Assembly (NCBI RefSeq): GCF_003688625.1
Contig: NZ_RCWY01000002.1
Coordinates: 806,001-870,000 of the forward strand
Reading direction: 5' to 3'
Source of the DNA: Sphingomonas sp. PP-CE-3A-406
GTDB taxonomy: Bacteria > Pseudomonadota > Alphaproteobacteria > Sphingomonadales > Sphingomonadaceae
Length of the DNA: 64,000 nucleotides
Below the pieces are notes generated by a model. It was not told the DNA's origin and searched no databases. It saw only the letters and a program-made list of their open reading frames with translations. A program made the position numbers and the translations under genes. Positions 48,848-56,519 of the stretch are shown in pieces. Position 1 is the first letter of the stretch. Each line of letters opens with the position of its first letter.

Positions 48848-48951
48848 CCACCCCGGCGGAGGCCGGGGCCCAATTGGTGAGGCTGTAGTAACGTCGCGCG
48901 GTCCGTCGTTAGCAACGTCCCCCAATTGGGCCCCGGCCTTCGCCGGGGTGG
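48848..48951. repeat. Family A palindromic doublet (A6)
   Basis: CCCAATTGG/CCAATTGGG arms and a 46-bp spacer. It lies between the GNAT gene and the TRIC channel gene, both of which point towards it. Confidence 0.92.
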
Positions 48952-49046
48952 TGGCGGTGTTGGGAGGTGCTTTCTCCAATGAGTAGAGATCAGGCCGACG
49001 AGCGATAACCTTCGGCTCAAGCTCAACCGACCGCCCGCTCCTCCTT

Positions 49047-49098
49047 GTTCTCCCGCGAAGGCGGGAGCCCAGACTGGGTCCCCGCATTCGCGGGGATA
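49047..49098. repeat. Family B' short palindromic element
   Basis: TTCTCCCGCGAAGGCGGGAG and TCCCCGCATTCGCGGGGATA are joined by CCCAGACTGGG. It lies just past the TRIC gene's 3' end. Confidence 0.85.
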
Positions 49099-49118
49099 CA
49101 TACTTGGCGCGGGCGAGG

Positions 49119-49757
49119 TTAGCGGCGTCCACCATACGCGGGCAGCGCCAGATGGAAGCGGATCGCCGCCGCCCTCAACGTGAACCCGGCACTCGCCGCG
49201 ATCACCGCCGCCCACACCAGCGGCACGCCCACCAACACCAGCCCGACATAACTCGCCGCCGCGAGCGCCGCCGCGGTCACGTACAGCTCCGGCCGCATCA
49301 GGATCGACGGCTCTCCCGCCAGCACGTCGCGGATGATGCCACCGACGCATGCGGTCATCACGCCCATCAGCGCCGCCGGCACCGGCGGCACGCCGTAACC
49401 GAGCGCCTTGGCCGCGCCGTACACCGCATACGCCGCGAGCCCGACCGCGTCGAACCAGCCGAGCGCTTCGCCCTTCCACCACCGCTCGGGCGTCACCCAG
49501 ATCAGCAGCGCCATGCCGAGGCACACGCTGGCCGCCCGCGCGTCGTGCACCCAGAATACCGGCGCGCCGATCAGCAGGTCGCGCACCGTACCGCCGCCGA
49601 CGCCGGTGATCAGCCCGAAGAACACCAGCGTCACGAACGTCTGGCCTCGCTTGGCTGCGGCAAGCGCACCCGACGCGGCGAACACCGCGAGGCCGGCGAG
49701 GTCGAACCACGGCGCGGCGACGGGCAGGATCTCGACGGGCAGCGGAACGGGCAGCAT
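49119..49757 (-). CDS. TRIC-type (UPF0126) membrane channel family protein
   Basis: The 212-residue protein has seven hydrophobic helices arranged as two related halves, each with a glycine-rich motif: FFGLITGVGGGTVRDLLIG and MTACVGGIIRDVLAGEP. This is the hallmark of the UPF0126/TRIC family, whose bacterial members form trimeric cation channels; some have been linked to amino-acid transport. Ion preference here is not known. The start at 49757 gives a typical family length; upstream in-frame ATGs would add residues with no hydrophobic or conserved content. Confidence 0.87.
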   Translation of the reverse strand: MLPVPLPVEILPVAAPWFDLAGLAVFAASGALAAAKRGQTFVTLVFFGLITGVGGGTVRDLLIGAPVFWVHDARAASVCLGMALLIWVTPERWWKGEALGWFDAVGLAAYAVYGAAKALGYGVPPVPAALMGVMTACVGGIIRDVLAGEPSILMRPELYVTAAALAAASYVGLVLVGVPLVWAAVIAASAGFTLRAAAIRFHLALPAYGGRR

Positions 49758-49917
49758 CGGGGCGGCGTAATCGCCTGACCCAAGACGGTAAAGCGGAAGT
49801 GCGAGCCGCGACGCAATACGCCGAACAAACATGAACGCGGTGTTGTTTTCGGTTCATGAAACCGTCGGTATAGTCCCCTCGTTACGTCATCAGATCAATC
49901 AATACGGGAGTTTATCC

Positions 49918-50223
49918 ATGCGTAAGTTCATCCTCGCACTCGGCCTTGGCGCGATGGTCCTGCCGACCGTCCTCGTTCCTGTGTCGGCGGCAGACGCGCG
50001 CGATCGTCGCGAATGGCGTGGTCGCGACGGCCGCGTCTACTGCAAGAAGAACAACGGCACGACCGGCACGATCATCGGCGGCGTCGGCGGCGCACTGCTC
50101 GGCCGCACGGTCGACACCCGCGGCGACCGCACGGTCGGCACGCTGGGCGGCGCCGTCCTTGGTGGCCTCGCCGGTCGCGCGATCGACAAGGGCACGAGCA
50201 ACAACGACCGTCGTTGCCGCTGA
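49918..50223 (+). CDS. Exported glycine-zipper 2TM-domain protein
   Basis: The protein has 101 residues. A signal peptide (MRKFILALGLGAMVLPTVLVPVSAADA) is followed by an RREWRGRDGRVYC patch and a glycine-zipper segment, TGTIIGGVGGALLGRTVDTRGDRTVGTLGGAVLGGLAGRAI. The latter is like the 2TM zipper of the 17-kDa surface antigens. Two cysteines (CKKNN and RRCR) flank the zipper. It is probably an outer-membrane-associated lipoprotein-like protein without a lipobox. Promoter and GGAG site lie upstream; a clean terminator follows 52 bp after the stop. Confidence 0.85.
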   Translation: MRKFILALGLGAMVLPTVLVPVSAADARDRREWRGRDGRVYCKKNNGTTGTIIGGVGGALLGRTVDTRGDRTVGTLGGAVLGGLAGRAIDKGTSNNDRRCR

Positions 50224-50275
50224 CACTCATCGGCTAAATCAATGTCGCTATTTCGGTAGTTGCGCGTTGTGGAAG

Positions 50276-50305
50276 GGCGTCGTGGGAAACCGCGACGCCT
50301 TTTTT
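50276..50305 (+). terminator. Rho-independent terminator of the glycine-zipper gene
   Basis: GGCGTCG and CGACGCC form the stem around TGGGAAACCG, followed by six T. It ends 24 bp before the osmC start. Confidence 0.9.
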
Positions 50306-50329
50306 CTTGTCCGGTGAAGGATCAAAACG

Positions 50330-50758
50330 ATGACCACACGCAGCGGTTCGGCAAAGTATGAAGGCCTCGGCAAGGATGGCAAGGGTCATGTCTCGACGCA
50401 GTCGGGCGTGTTGTCGAACAACCCGTACGGCTTCAACACGCGGTTCGAGAACGAGCCCGGCACCAACCCCGAGGAGCTGATCGCAGCCGCGCATGCATCG
50501 TGCTTCACGATGGCGCTGAGCTTTGCGCTCGCCGGCAAGGGCTATGAGGCCGGCACGCTGGAGACGTCGGCGAAGGTGACGCTCGACAAGGATGGCGACG
50601 GGTTCAAGATCACCAAGTCGGCGCTGACGCTCAACGCGAAGGTCGACGGCATCTCGAAGGAAGAGTTCGAGGCGATCGCCGCGGACGCCAAGGCGAACTG
50701 CCCGGTGTCGAAGGTGCTCAACGCCGAGATCACGCTGGAGCACAATCTCGCCGCATAA
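50330..50758 (+). CDS. osmC: OsmC-family peroxiredoxin-like protein
   Basis: The 142-residue cytoplasmic protein belongs to the OsmC/Ohr superfamily, which reduces organic and other hydroperoxides with two thiols. The peroxidatic cysteine C58 is in AAAHASCFTMAL and the second, C124, is in AKANCPVSKVL. TNPEELIAAAHAS and the final NAEITLEHNL are typical OsmC. It has its own promoter space and terminator and is probably stress induced, though no sigma-factor box was identified by eye. Confidence 0.93.
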   Translation: MTTRSGSAKYEGLGKDGKGHVSTQSGVLSNNPYGFNTRFENEPGTNPEELIAAAHASCFTMALSFALAGKGYEAGTLETSAKVTLDKDGDGFKITKSALTLNAKVDGISKEEFEAIAADAKANCPVSKVLNAEITLEHNLAA

Positions 50759-50783
50759 TTGCGGGTGATTTTCGCAATCAGGA

Positions 50784-50812
50784 GGGCCCGGTGGAAACGC
50801 CGGGCCCTTCTT
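50784..50812 (+). terminator. Rho-independent terminator of osmC
   Basis: GGGCCCGG and CCGGGCCC pair over 8 bp around TGGAAACG, followed by TTCTT. It lies 25 bp after the osmC stop and directly abuts the stop of the convergent small membrane gene. Confidence 0.85.
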
Positions 50813-50815
50813 GCG

Positions 50816-51037
50816 TCAGATGATCCCGCCGCCGAGGCTAAGGCGGAGCGCGAAGATGATGATCAGGACGATGTTGAGGTTGCGGCCGCCGCTGCTCGAC
50901 GACAGCGCCCCAACCGCGGCGCCGACGATGCCGATCGGGATGACGAGCCAGTTCATCCAGCCGAGCAACGGAATGAACGCGACAAGGCCAAGCACCAGAG
51001 TGACGAGGCCGATGAGGATCGAGACGATGTTCAGCAT
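50816..51037 (-). CDS. Small membrane protein of unknown function (73 aa)
   Basis: Two or three hydrophobic helices span nearly the whole protein: NIVSILIGLVTLVLGLVAFIPLLGWMNWLVIPIGIVGAAVG, then NIVLIIIFALRLSLGGGII. The start at 51037 (MLNIVS) gives a natural hydrophobic protein; an upstream in-frame ATG adds 17 polar residues. No family is certain. It is convergent with osmC and shares its bidirectional-looking terminator region, and is divergent from the lipoprotein gene 111 bp away. Confidence 0.7.
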   Translation of the reverse strand: MLNIVSILIGLVTLVLGLVAFIPLLGWMNWLVIPIGIVGAAVGALSSSSGGRNLNIVLIIIFALRLSLGGGII

Positions 51038-51148
51038 GGGGTGAACATGGCGAGTCGTTTCGGATCCGGCAAGATCGGCGCCTCGCACCCGACCGGGGAC
51101 ATGCGGAAAACGCTTTCTTCACCGTCTTTCGCGCATAGGATGGCGGTG

Positions 51149-51877
51149 ATGACTTTTCCCTTCCGCCCCGCCCTAATCCTTTTGCCGCTTGCGCTGGCCG
51201 CGTGTGGACGGTCGTCGACCGACCAGCAGGATCTCAACAGCCTCGATGCCGAGCTGACCAATGGGACGCGTGATCCGGCGGTCGGCGAGTCGCTTGGCGC
51301 GCAGATCATGGTCGATCCGCGACTGGCGCAATCGGCGAACACCGGTGGAACGCGCCCGCAGCAGCAGACCGGACCGGGAGCGGTGCCCGCAGACGTGGCG
51401 TTGCAGAAGGATCCGGTCGATCCGGCGACGCTGAAGCGAGCACCGGCGGCCTCGAACGACTGCCCCGAGTGCAAATCCGCGGATGGCGCGTTGACGCTGG
51501 GCGCGCTCGCGGAGCGGCAGAAGACGCCCGACGCTGGCGTTTGCGCGCGGAAGATCGGCTATTCGGCGGGATGGGCTAACCGGCTGCCGGCGGACCTGCC
51601 GCTGTATCCGGCGGCGCGGTTGACCGAGGCTGCGGGGGCGGATCGCGACGGGTGCCGCTTGCGCGTGGTGAGTTTCGCGAGCGCTGCGCCGATGCAGAAG
51701 ATGCTCGACTGGTATTTCACCAAGGCGACGGGGGCTGGGTATTCGGCTGGGCATAGCACGGATGGCAAGCAGCATGTGCTGGGCGGGGTTCGCGGGAACG
51801 ACGCTTATGTCGTGTATGTGACGGCGCGCGCTGGTGGCGGGAGCGATGTGGATATGGTGTCCAACGCTGGGCGGTGA
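51149..51877 (+). CDS. Putative lipoprotein of unknown function (242 aa)
   Basis: A lipoprotein signal ends in the lipobox LALAAC (cysteine 20), so the protein is probably membrane-anchored. A Gln/Thr/Pro-rich linker follows, with SNDCPECKSADGALTLG giving a CxxC pair. A C-terminal domain of about 110 residues starts CARKIGYSAGWANRLPADLPLYPAARLTEAAGADRDGCRLRVV and ends SDVDMVSNAGR. Its pattern (AAPMQKMLDWYFTKATGAGYSA) resembles periplasmic domains in sphingomonads, but I cannot name the family. The start at 51149 has AGGA at 8 bp; 51140 is also possible. Confidence 0.78.
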   Translation: MTFPFRPALILLPLALAACGRSSTDQQDLNSLDAELTNGTRDPAVGESLGAQIMVDPRLAQSANTGGTRPQQQTGPGAVPADVALQKDPVDPATLKRAPAASNDCPECKSADGALTLGALAERQKTPDAGVCARKIGYSAGWANRLPADLPLYPAARLTEAAGADRDGCRLRVVSFASAAPMQKMLDWYFTKATGAGYSAGHSTDGKQHVLGGVRGNDAYVVYVTARAGGGSDVDMVSNAGR

Positions 51878-51935
51878 CGGGCGCCGGGTCTGTTCCACGG
51901 AGCAGCATTTTCTGGAATACACTGCGACACGTGCA

Positions 51936-52039
51936 CCTCCCCGGCGGAGGCCGGGGTCCAGTTGGGGAACGTCGCTAACTAAGCGCGGTCCTTCGTTATT
52001 GCCACCTTTCCAACTGGGCCCCGGCCTTCGCCGGGGTGG
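51936..52039. repeat. Family A palindromic doublet (A7)
   Basis: Inner arms CCAGTTGG/CCAACTGG (compensated variant); the left outer arm has CCTCC and GGGGTCC in place of CCACC and GGGGCCC, so this copy is slightly decayed. Confidence 0.9.
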
Positions 52040-52071
52040 TGGTATGCTGGGGTGACGTTACCCTCCTCTCC

Positions 52072-52129
52072 TTGTTCTCCCGCGAAGGCGGGAGCCCAGA
52101 CTGGGTCCCCGCCTTCGCGGAGAAACAAG
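52072..52129. repeat. Family B' short palindromic element
   Basis: TTCTCCCGCGAAGGCGGGAGCCCAGACTGGGTCCCCGCCTTCGCGGAGAAA. With A7 it fills the gap before crcB. I looked for a fluoride riboswitch in 52130-52237 and saw none. Confidence 0.85.
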
Positions 52130-52237
52130 CTTTGCGACAGGACTGGCTCGTTGATCTTGAACTGACCCGGATAACGCGCGCCCCCTACCCTCCAACCCCA
52201 CCTTTCCGTTTTGCCCGATTCACGCTAGGGCGCGAGA

Positions 52238-52612
52238 ATGCTTCCCCTTCTCTATGTCATGGTCGGTGGTGCGGTCGGATCCGGCGCGCGCTATCTGACC
52301 GGCCGTGCGATGCTGTCGTTGCTCGGCGCTGACTATCCCTTTGGTACGCTCGCCGTGAATTTGATCGGTGGGTTGCTGATGGGGGTGCTGGTTGGCGTGC
52401 TCGCGCGCAATGCCGCTTCGGAAACGTGGCGGCTGTTGCTTGGCGTTGGCGTACTAGGGGGATTCACGACGTTTTCGGCGTTCTCGCTGGACGTCGTCAC
52501 GATGATCGAGCGAGGCGCGATCGGCGTCGCGTTCGGGTATGTTTTGGTGTCGGTGATCGGTTCGGTCGCCGCGTTGTTCGCGGGTCTCTCCGCAGTAAGG
52601 GCCGTCGCATGA
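52238..52612 (+). CDS. crcB: Fluoride-specific channel CrcB/Fluc
   Basis: Fluc proteins form dual-topology dimeric channels that let fluoride leave the cell. The 124-residue protein has four hydrophobic helices and the family signatures GGAVGSGARYLTGRAM, YPFGTLAVNLIGGLLMG and VGVLGGFTTFSAFSLDVVTM. The phenylalanine-rich FTTFSAF box lines the pore. It overlaps the following pseudouridine synthase by 4 bp (ATGA), so the two are translationally coupled, a common order in alphaproteobacteria. Confidence 0.95.
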   Translation: MLPLLYVMVGGAVGSGARYLTGRAMLSLLGADYPFGTLAVNLIGGLLMGVLVGVLARNAASETWRLLLGVGVLGGFTTFSAFSLDVVTMIERGAIGVAFGYVLVSVIGSVAALFAGLSAVRAVA

Positions 52613-53904
52613 CTGCGGGCAAAAGCGATAGCGATACAGGTTTCCGCGAGTTTAACGTCGGATTCGACGATGACGGCATCCGGCTGGACCGGTGGTTCAA
52701 GCGGCATCTGCCCGACACGAGCTTCACGACGGTGGCGATGTGGGCGCGCACCGGCCAGCTCCGCATCGACGGCGCGCGCGCGACCCCGGGCGACCGGATC
52801 GCGGCGGGCCAGATGCTGCGCGTGCCACCGCCCGAGGCCGACAAGGCCGCGGCCGACGTCGACAAGCCAAGGCGGGTGCGCGAACGCGTGATCCTGTCGG
52901 ACGAGGAAACCGAGCTCGCGCAGTCCATGGTCATCCACAAGGATTTCCAGGCGTTCGTGCTGAACAAGCCGCCGGGCCTGGCGACGCAGGGCGGGACCAA
53001 GACGACGCAGCATGTCGACGGGCTGCTCGACGGGTTGCAGTACGACAACGAGGGTCGGCCGAAGCTGGTCCACCGGCTCGACAAGGACACGTCCGGCGCA
53101 CTGCTGGTGGCGCGGACGTCACGCGCGGCGGCGTTCTTTGCGAAGGCGTTTTCGGGGCGGACTGCGCGAAAAGTCTATTGGGCACTGGTGGTCGACGTGC
53201 CGTCGATCGAGGACGGCATGATCGAGCTGCCGATCGCGAAGCAGCCGGGCACCGGCGGCGAGAAGATGCATGTCGACGAGGCCGAGGGTGCGCCGGCGCG
53301 GACGCGGTACCGGGTGATCGAGCGCGCGGGCAACCGTGCGGCGTGGGTCGAGTTGCAGCCGTTTACCGGGCGGACGCATCAGTTGCGCGTGCACATGGCG
53401 GCGATCGGGCATCCGATCGTTGGTGATGGGAAGTACGGCGGGGCGGCGGCGTTTCTGACCGGCGGGATCTCGCGGAAAATGCATCTGCATGCTCGCCGCA
53501 TCAAGGTGGATCATCCGGATGGCGGGTCGATCGACGTGACCGCCGAGCTGCCGACGCATTTCGCCGAGAGCTTGAAGCAGCTGGGCTTCGAGGAGAAGCT
53601 GGGCGACGACCTGGTGCTCGACGAGAAGACCGCGCCGACGCGCGAGCAGATGAAGTCACGGGCGAAGGCGCATGCGAAGTCGGTGCGGAAAGATCGTAAG
53701 GGTGAGCGGCGTGGGCGTGGGGTTGTCGAGGAGAAGGCGACGGGCAAGCCTGCGCCGAAGACGGGTGGGCCTCGGACCGGGGCTGGGTCGAAGTTCGGGG
53801 CGCCTCGGAGCGGGCCTCGGGTTGAGGGGGCCAAGCCGGCTGGGCGTGGGCGTCCGGGTGGAGCAGGGAAACCTGGGCCTCGGAGTGGGCCTGGGACTCG
53901 GTAA
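52609..53904 (+). CDS. RluA-family 23S rRNA pseudouridine synthase (RluC/RluD-like) with basic tail
   Basis: The protein has 431 residues. An N-terminal S4-like RNA-binding domain (about 23-69, IRLDRWFKRHLPDTSFTTVAMWARTGQLRIDG) precedes the RluA catalytic domain with the active-site aspartate D158 in HRLDKDTSGALLV. WVELQPFTGRTHQLRVHMAAIGHPIVGDGKYGG follows. The last roughly 80 residues are a disordered Lys/Arg/Gly/Pro-rich tail (RGRPGGAGKPGPRSGPGTR at the end), which may strengthen rRNA binding. Which uridines it modifies cannot be told from sequence. It is coupled to crcB by a 4-bp overlap. Confidence 0.92.
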   Translation: MTAGKSDSDTGFREFNVGFDDDGIRLDRWFKRHLPDTSFTTVAMWARTGQLRIDGARATPGDRIAAGQMLRVPPPEADKAAADVDKPRRVRERVILSDEETELAQSMVIHKDFQAFVLNKPPGLATQGGTKTTQHVDGLLDGLQYDNEGRPKLVHRLDKDTSGALLVARTSRAAAFFAKAFSGRTARKVYWALVVDVPSIEDGMIELPIAKQPGTGGEKMHVDEAEGAPARTRYRVIERAGNRAAWVELQPFTGRTHQLRVHMAAIGHPIVGDGKYGGAAAFLTGGISRKMHLHARRIKVDHPDGGSIDVTAELPTHFAESLKQLGFEEKLGDDLVLDEKTAPTREQMKSRAKAHAKSVRKDRKGERRGRGVVEEKATGKPAPKTGGPRTGAGSKFGAPRSGPRVEGAKPAGRGRPGGAGKPGPRSGPGTR

Positions 53905-53925
53905 CACTCATCGCCTGACGCGTGC

Positions 53926-53990
53926 CCTCACCCTCCCCACGGCCAAACGGCCGCGGGCCCCTTTCCTCTCCCTCAAGGGGAGAGGGAGAG
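53926..53990. repeat. Partial family D-like element (D8)
   Basis: Contains CACCCTCCCCACGGCCAAACGGCCGCGGGCCCCTTTCCTCTCCCTCAAGGGGAGAGGGAG-like sequence (two small hairpins) that also appears in the right part of D6 near 59.3 kb. It has no clear partner arm here. Confidence 0.55.
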
Positions 53991-54018
53991 ATGCAGAAGG
54001 CGATCTTTACCTTTCACA

Positions 54019-54122
54019 CCACCCCGGCGAAGGCCGGGGCCCAATTGGAAAGGTTGAGGTAACGGAGCAATGACTTCCGTTACCGACGTCCCCCAATTGG
54101 GCCCCGGCCTTCGCCGGGGTGG
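54019..54122. repeat. Family A palindromic doublet (A8)
   Basis: CCCAATTGG/CCAATTGGG arms; the spacer contains a perfect inner dyad, GGTAACGGA-N9-TCCGTTACC, the clearest of all copies. Confidence 0.92.
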
Positions 54123-54157
54123 GGTTTGAGTTGGTTGAAGGCGCCTTGCCAGAAGCC

Positions 54158-54237
54158 GTTCGCCCGTGAAGGCTGGGGTCCAGAGGCCACGTTCGTAACG
54201 CTGCTTGATTCCTGGGCCCCCGCCTTCGCGGGGGAAC
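54158..54237. repeat. Family B' palindromic element, diverged left arm
   Basis: The left arm CGCCCGTGAAGGCTGGGGTCCAG is decayed; the right arm CTGGGCCCCCGCCTTCGCGGGGGAAC is standard. It fills the gap to the DUF1440 gene with A8 and D8. Confidence 0.7.
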
Positions 54238-54247
54238 TAGTCGCGCC

Positions 54248-54742
54248 CTACTTCAGCCACCCCAGCAGCAACCGCCGCACACCCTCCGTCACCGTCCCGA
54301 ACACGATATGCGACGCCGCGCTGTACAGATGCGTCGTCGGCGCAGTGTTCCACGGCGCCTCTCCAAGCCCCACCGCCGGCACCGCCGCCTCATCGAGCAA
54401 CGCCGTCGTCGCCGCAGCGAACGCGGTACCATAGCCCGCGGTCACCGATGGCCGGTATTCCGCCGCCACCGCATAGGCGATCCCCAGCCCTGCCCCGAGC
54501 GCATAGTGCACGACCTGTCCGGCGAGCGGCTTGCGATCGTCGGGGATGTCGTGGCCGACCACCACCTGCGACACCTTGTCCGCCGCCTTCTCCGTCGCGG
54601 GTTCGGCATCGCTCTCCGACGAGGACAGCGCGGCGACGCCGGCCTGGAAGCGGTCCATCACGAACGAGGCGGCGAGCCCTGCCACGAGTCCCGCAGCGGC
54701 GGCGGCCCAGATGTTCGGGGTGTCGGTCTGTGCGTGCGCCAT
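54248..54742 (-). CDS. DUF1440-like (YagU family) inner-membrane protein
   Basis: The 164-residue protein has three or four hydrophobic segments: WAAAAAGLVAGLAASFVMDRFQAG, QVVHYALGAGLGIAYAVAAEYRP and AGYGTAFAAATTALLDEAAVPAVGL. A C-terminal AASHIVFGTVTEGVRRLLLGWLK follows. The FVMDRFQ and HYALGAGLG-like motifs match DUF1440/YagU proteins, thought to be inner-membrane proteins affecting acid tolerance in enterics. The start at 54742 begins MAHAQTDTPN. It is divergent from the HAD gene 114 bp away. Confidence 0.82.
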   Translation of the reverse strand: MAHAQTDTPNIWAAAAAGLVAGLAASFVMDRFQAGVAALSSSESDAEPATEKAADKVSQVVVGHDIPDDRKPLAGQVVHYALGAGLGIAYAVAAEYRPSVTAGYGTAFAAATTALLDEAAVPAVGLGEAPWNTAPTTHLYSAASHIVFGTVTEGVRRLLLGWLK

Positions 54743-54856
54743 CGTTGTGTCTCCAGAGATATCCGACACGAACCGTTCGCGGGCGCGCGCGTTCCGGTTT
54801 GGCGTTCCCACGCGTGCACGCGTGATCTACGAGGCGGCGATGCTTTGGAAAATCTC

Positions 54857-55516
54857 ATGACCCGTCTTGCCGTGTTCGATTGCGACGGGACGCTCGTCGA
54901 CAGCCAGGCGAATATCTGCGTCGCGTGCGAGCGTGCGTTCGAGGGCGCCGGGCTGATCCCGCCGCCGCGCGCCGACATTCGGCGGATCGTCGGGCTTAGC
55001 CTCGTCGAGGCGATGCAGGTGTTGCTGCCGGAGGCGGACGAGGCGCTGCACCGGTCGCTCGCTACCGACTACAAGAATGCGTTTCACGCGATGCGGGCGA
55101 GTGGCGAGCTTGCCGACGAGCCGTTGTTCGAGGGGATTGCCGAGGTGATCGAGACGCTTGCGGACGACGGCTGGCTGCTGGGTGTGGCGACGGGGAAGTC
55201 GGACCGGGGTCTCGCGCATATCCTCGCGGCGCACGGGATCACCGAGCGGTTCGTGACGCTGCAGACCGCGGACCGGCATCCGTCGAAGCCAGATCCGGCG
55301 ATGCTGCTCGCGGCGATCGCGGAGGCAGGTGCAAGCGTGGAGACGACCGCGATGATCGGCGATACGAGCTTCGACATGGCGATGGCCCGCGCGGCCGGTG
55401 TGCGCGCCGTTGGGGTCGCGTGGGGGTATCACGACGTACACGAGCTTTCCGATGCGGGCGCGGATGTCGTTGCGACAAAGGTGCCGGACCTGCTGCATAT
55501 GGTGGCGCCACGATGA
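54857..55516 (+). CDS. HAD-superfamily hydrolase (Gph/phosphoglycolate-phosphatase-like)
   Basis: This 219-residue haloacid-dehalogenase-type phosphatase has motif I DCDGTLVDS (nucleophile D8), a helical cap, motif II GVATGKS, lysine motif PSKPDPAML, and motif IV IGDTSFDMAMARAAG. It resembles Gph/PGPase and pyrophosphatase PpaX-type enzymes; the substrate is not decided by sequence. It overlaps the next small membrane gene by 4 bp (ATGA), and that gene overlaps the ATP12 gene, so the three form one tightly packed unit. Confidence 0.9.
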   Translation: MTRLAVFDCDGTLVDSQANICVACERAFEGAGLIPPPRADIRRIVGLSLVEAMQVLLPEADEALHRSLATDYKNAFHAMRASGELADEPLFEGIAEVIETLADDGWLLGVATGKSDRGLAHILAAHGITERFVTLQTADRHPSKPDPAMLLAAIAEAGASVETTAMIGDTSFDMAMARAAGVRAVGVAWGYHDVHELSDAGADVVATKVPDLLHMVAPR

Positions 55517-55731
55517 CCGATGCGGACAAGCTGGCGCAGCGGCGCTGGTTCGTGCTGGTCGCAGTTCGGCTGGCAGGGGTGGCGGGCGCGTTGCTCGGGC
55601 TGATCCTGATCGCGCGCGCGCATGATCTGGGGCCCAAGATTCTCGGGACGGCGATCGTGCTGTCGGCGATGGCGATGATCGCGATCGTGCCGCGCAGTCT
55701 GGCGCATCGCTGGCGGAGTCCTGACGCGTGA
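55513..55731 (+). CDS. Two-helix small membrane protein (72 aa)
   Basis: The protein has a polar basic N-terminus (MTDADKLAQRRW) followed by two hydrophobic helices, FVLVAVRLAGVAGALLGLILIA and ILGTAIVLSAMAMIAIVP, with a basic tail. Both ends overlap neighbours by 4 bp (ATGA with the HAD gene, GTGA with ATP12), strong evidence for a real gene. No function is known; the link to ATP12 hints at a membrane-associated role, which is speculative. Confidence 0.8.
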   Translation: MTDADKLAQRRWFVLVAVRLAGVAGALLGLILIARAHDLGPKILGTAIVLSAMAMIAIVPRSLAHRWRSPDA

Positions 55732-56408
55732 AGCGGTTCTGGAAAGACGTCGCGATCGATGCGGATCGGGTGGTGACGCTGGACGGCAAGCCGGTGCGGA
55801 CGCCCGGGCGGCGACCGCTGGCGTTGCCGAGCGATGCGCTGGCCGAGGCGGTCGCGGCGGAATGGCGCGCGGTCGGCGAGACGATCGATCCGCGGACGAT
55901 GCCGCTGACCGGGCTCGCCAATGCGGCGACCGATCCGATCGCGAACGACCCCGCGCAGTTCGCCGCGCGGCTGGCGGCGTATGGCGAGAGCGACCTGCTA
56001 TGTTACCGCGCGGAGGGGCCGCCGTTGCTGGTCGAGCGGCAGGCGGCGTCCTGGGATCCGCTGCTGGCGTGGGCGCGGGGGCGATATGACGTGACGTTCG
56101 CGGTCACCACCGGCGTGATGCACGTCGCGCAACCGGACGCGACGATCGCGCGACTGCATGAGGCGGTCGTGGCGTATGACGATTTTCGATTAGCCGGGTT
56201 GTCGCCGGTGGTGACGCTGACCGGGTCGCTGGTGATCGGGCTGGCGTTGATCGAGGGCGAGATCGACGCGGATGCGGCCTGGGCAGCGGCGGGGATCGAC
56301 GAGGACTGGTCGGTCGAGATGTGGGGCGAGGACTGGCAGGCGGCGGAGTTGCGCGCGTTGAAGCGGCGCGAGTTCGGGTTGGGCGTCGAGTTTCTAGAAC
56401 TACTCTAG
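55728..56408 (+). CDS. ATP12-family F1-ATPase assembly chaperone
   Basis: The 226-residue protein matches the ATP12 family that assists assembly of the alpha subunit of F1-ATPase in mitochondria and alphaproteobacteria. It has RFWKDVAIDADRVVTLDGKPVRTPGRRPLALPSDALAEAVAAEW, then MPLTGLANAATDPI, ESDLLCYRAEGPPLLVERQAASWDPLLAW, and a C-terminal WSVEMWGEDWQAAELRALKRREF. The GTG start at 55728 overlaps the previous stop by 4 bp. No ATP synthase genes are nearby. Confidence 0.92.
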   Translation: MKRFWKDVAIDADRVVTLDGKPVRTPGRRPLALPSDALAEAVAAEWRAVGETIDPRTMPLTGLANAATDPIANDPAQFAARLAAYGESDLLCYRAEGPPLLVERQAASWDPLLAWARGRYDVTFAVTTGVMHVAQPDATIARLHEAVVAYDDFRLAGLSPVVTLTGSLVIGLALIEGEIDADAAWAAAGIDEDWSVEMWGEDWQAAELRALKRREFGLGVEFLELL

Positions 56409-56512
56409 CCCCCCCCCCCTGGAAGGGAGGGGTTGGGGGTGGATCGGCTTGTTGGCTAACGCGACGATCCCCCAGCGGCCAACCCACCCCCGGCCCCTCC
56501 CTTTCAGGGAGG
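56409..56512. repeat. Family D palindromic element (D5)
   Basis: CCCCCCTGGAAGGGAGGGGTTGGGGGTGG faces CCACCCCCGGCCCCTCCCTTTCAGGGAGGGG; closely related to D7 in the his cluster. It separates the convergent ATP12 and gmk genes. Confidence 0.85.
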
Positions 56513-56519
56513 GGTGAAG

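Noticed and set aside
52130..52237. Possible fluoride riboswitch upstream of crcB
   Set aside because: No sequence resembling the conserved crcB-motif core or its pseudoknot was seen; the stretch is mostly low-complexity.
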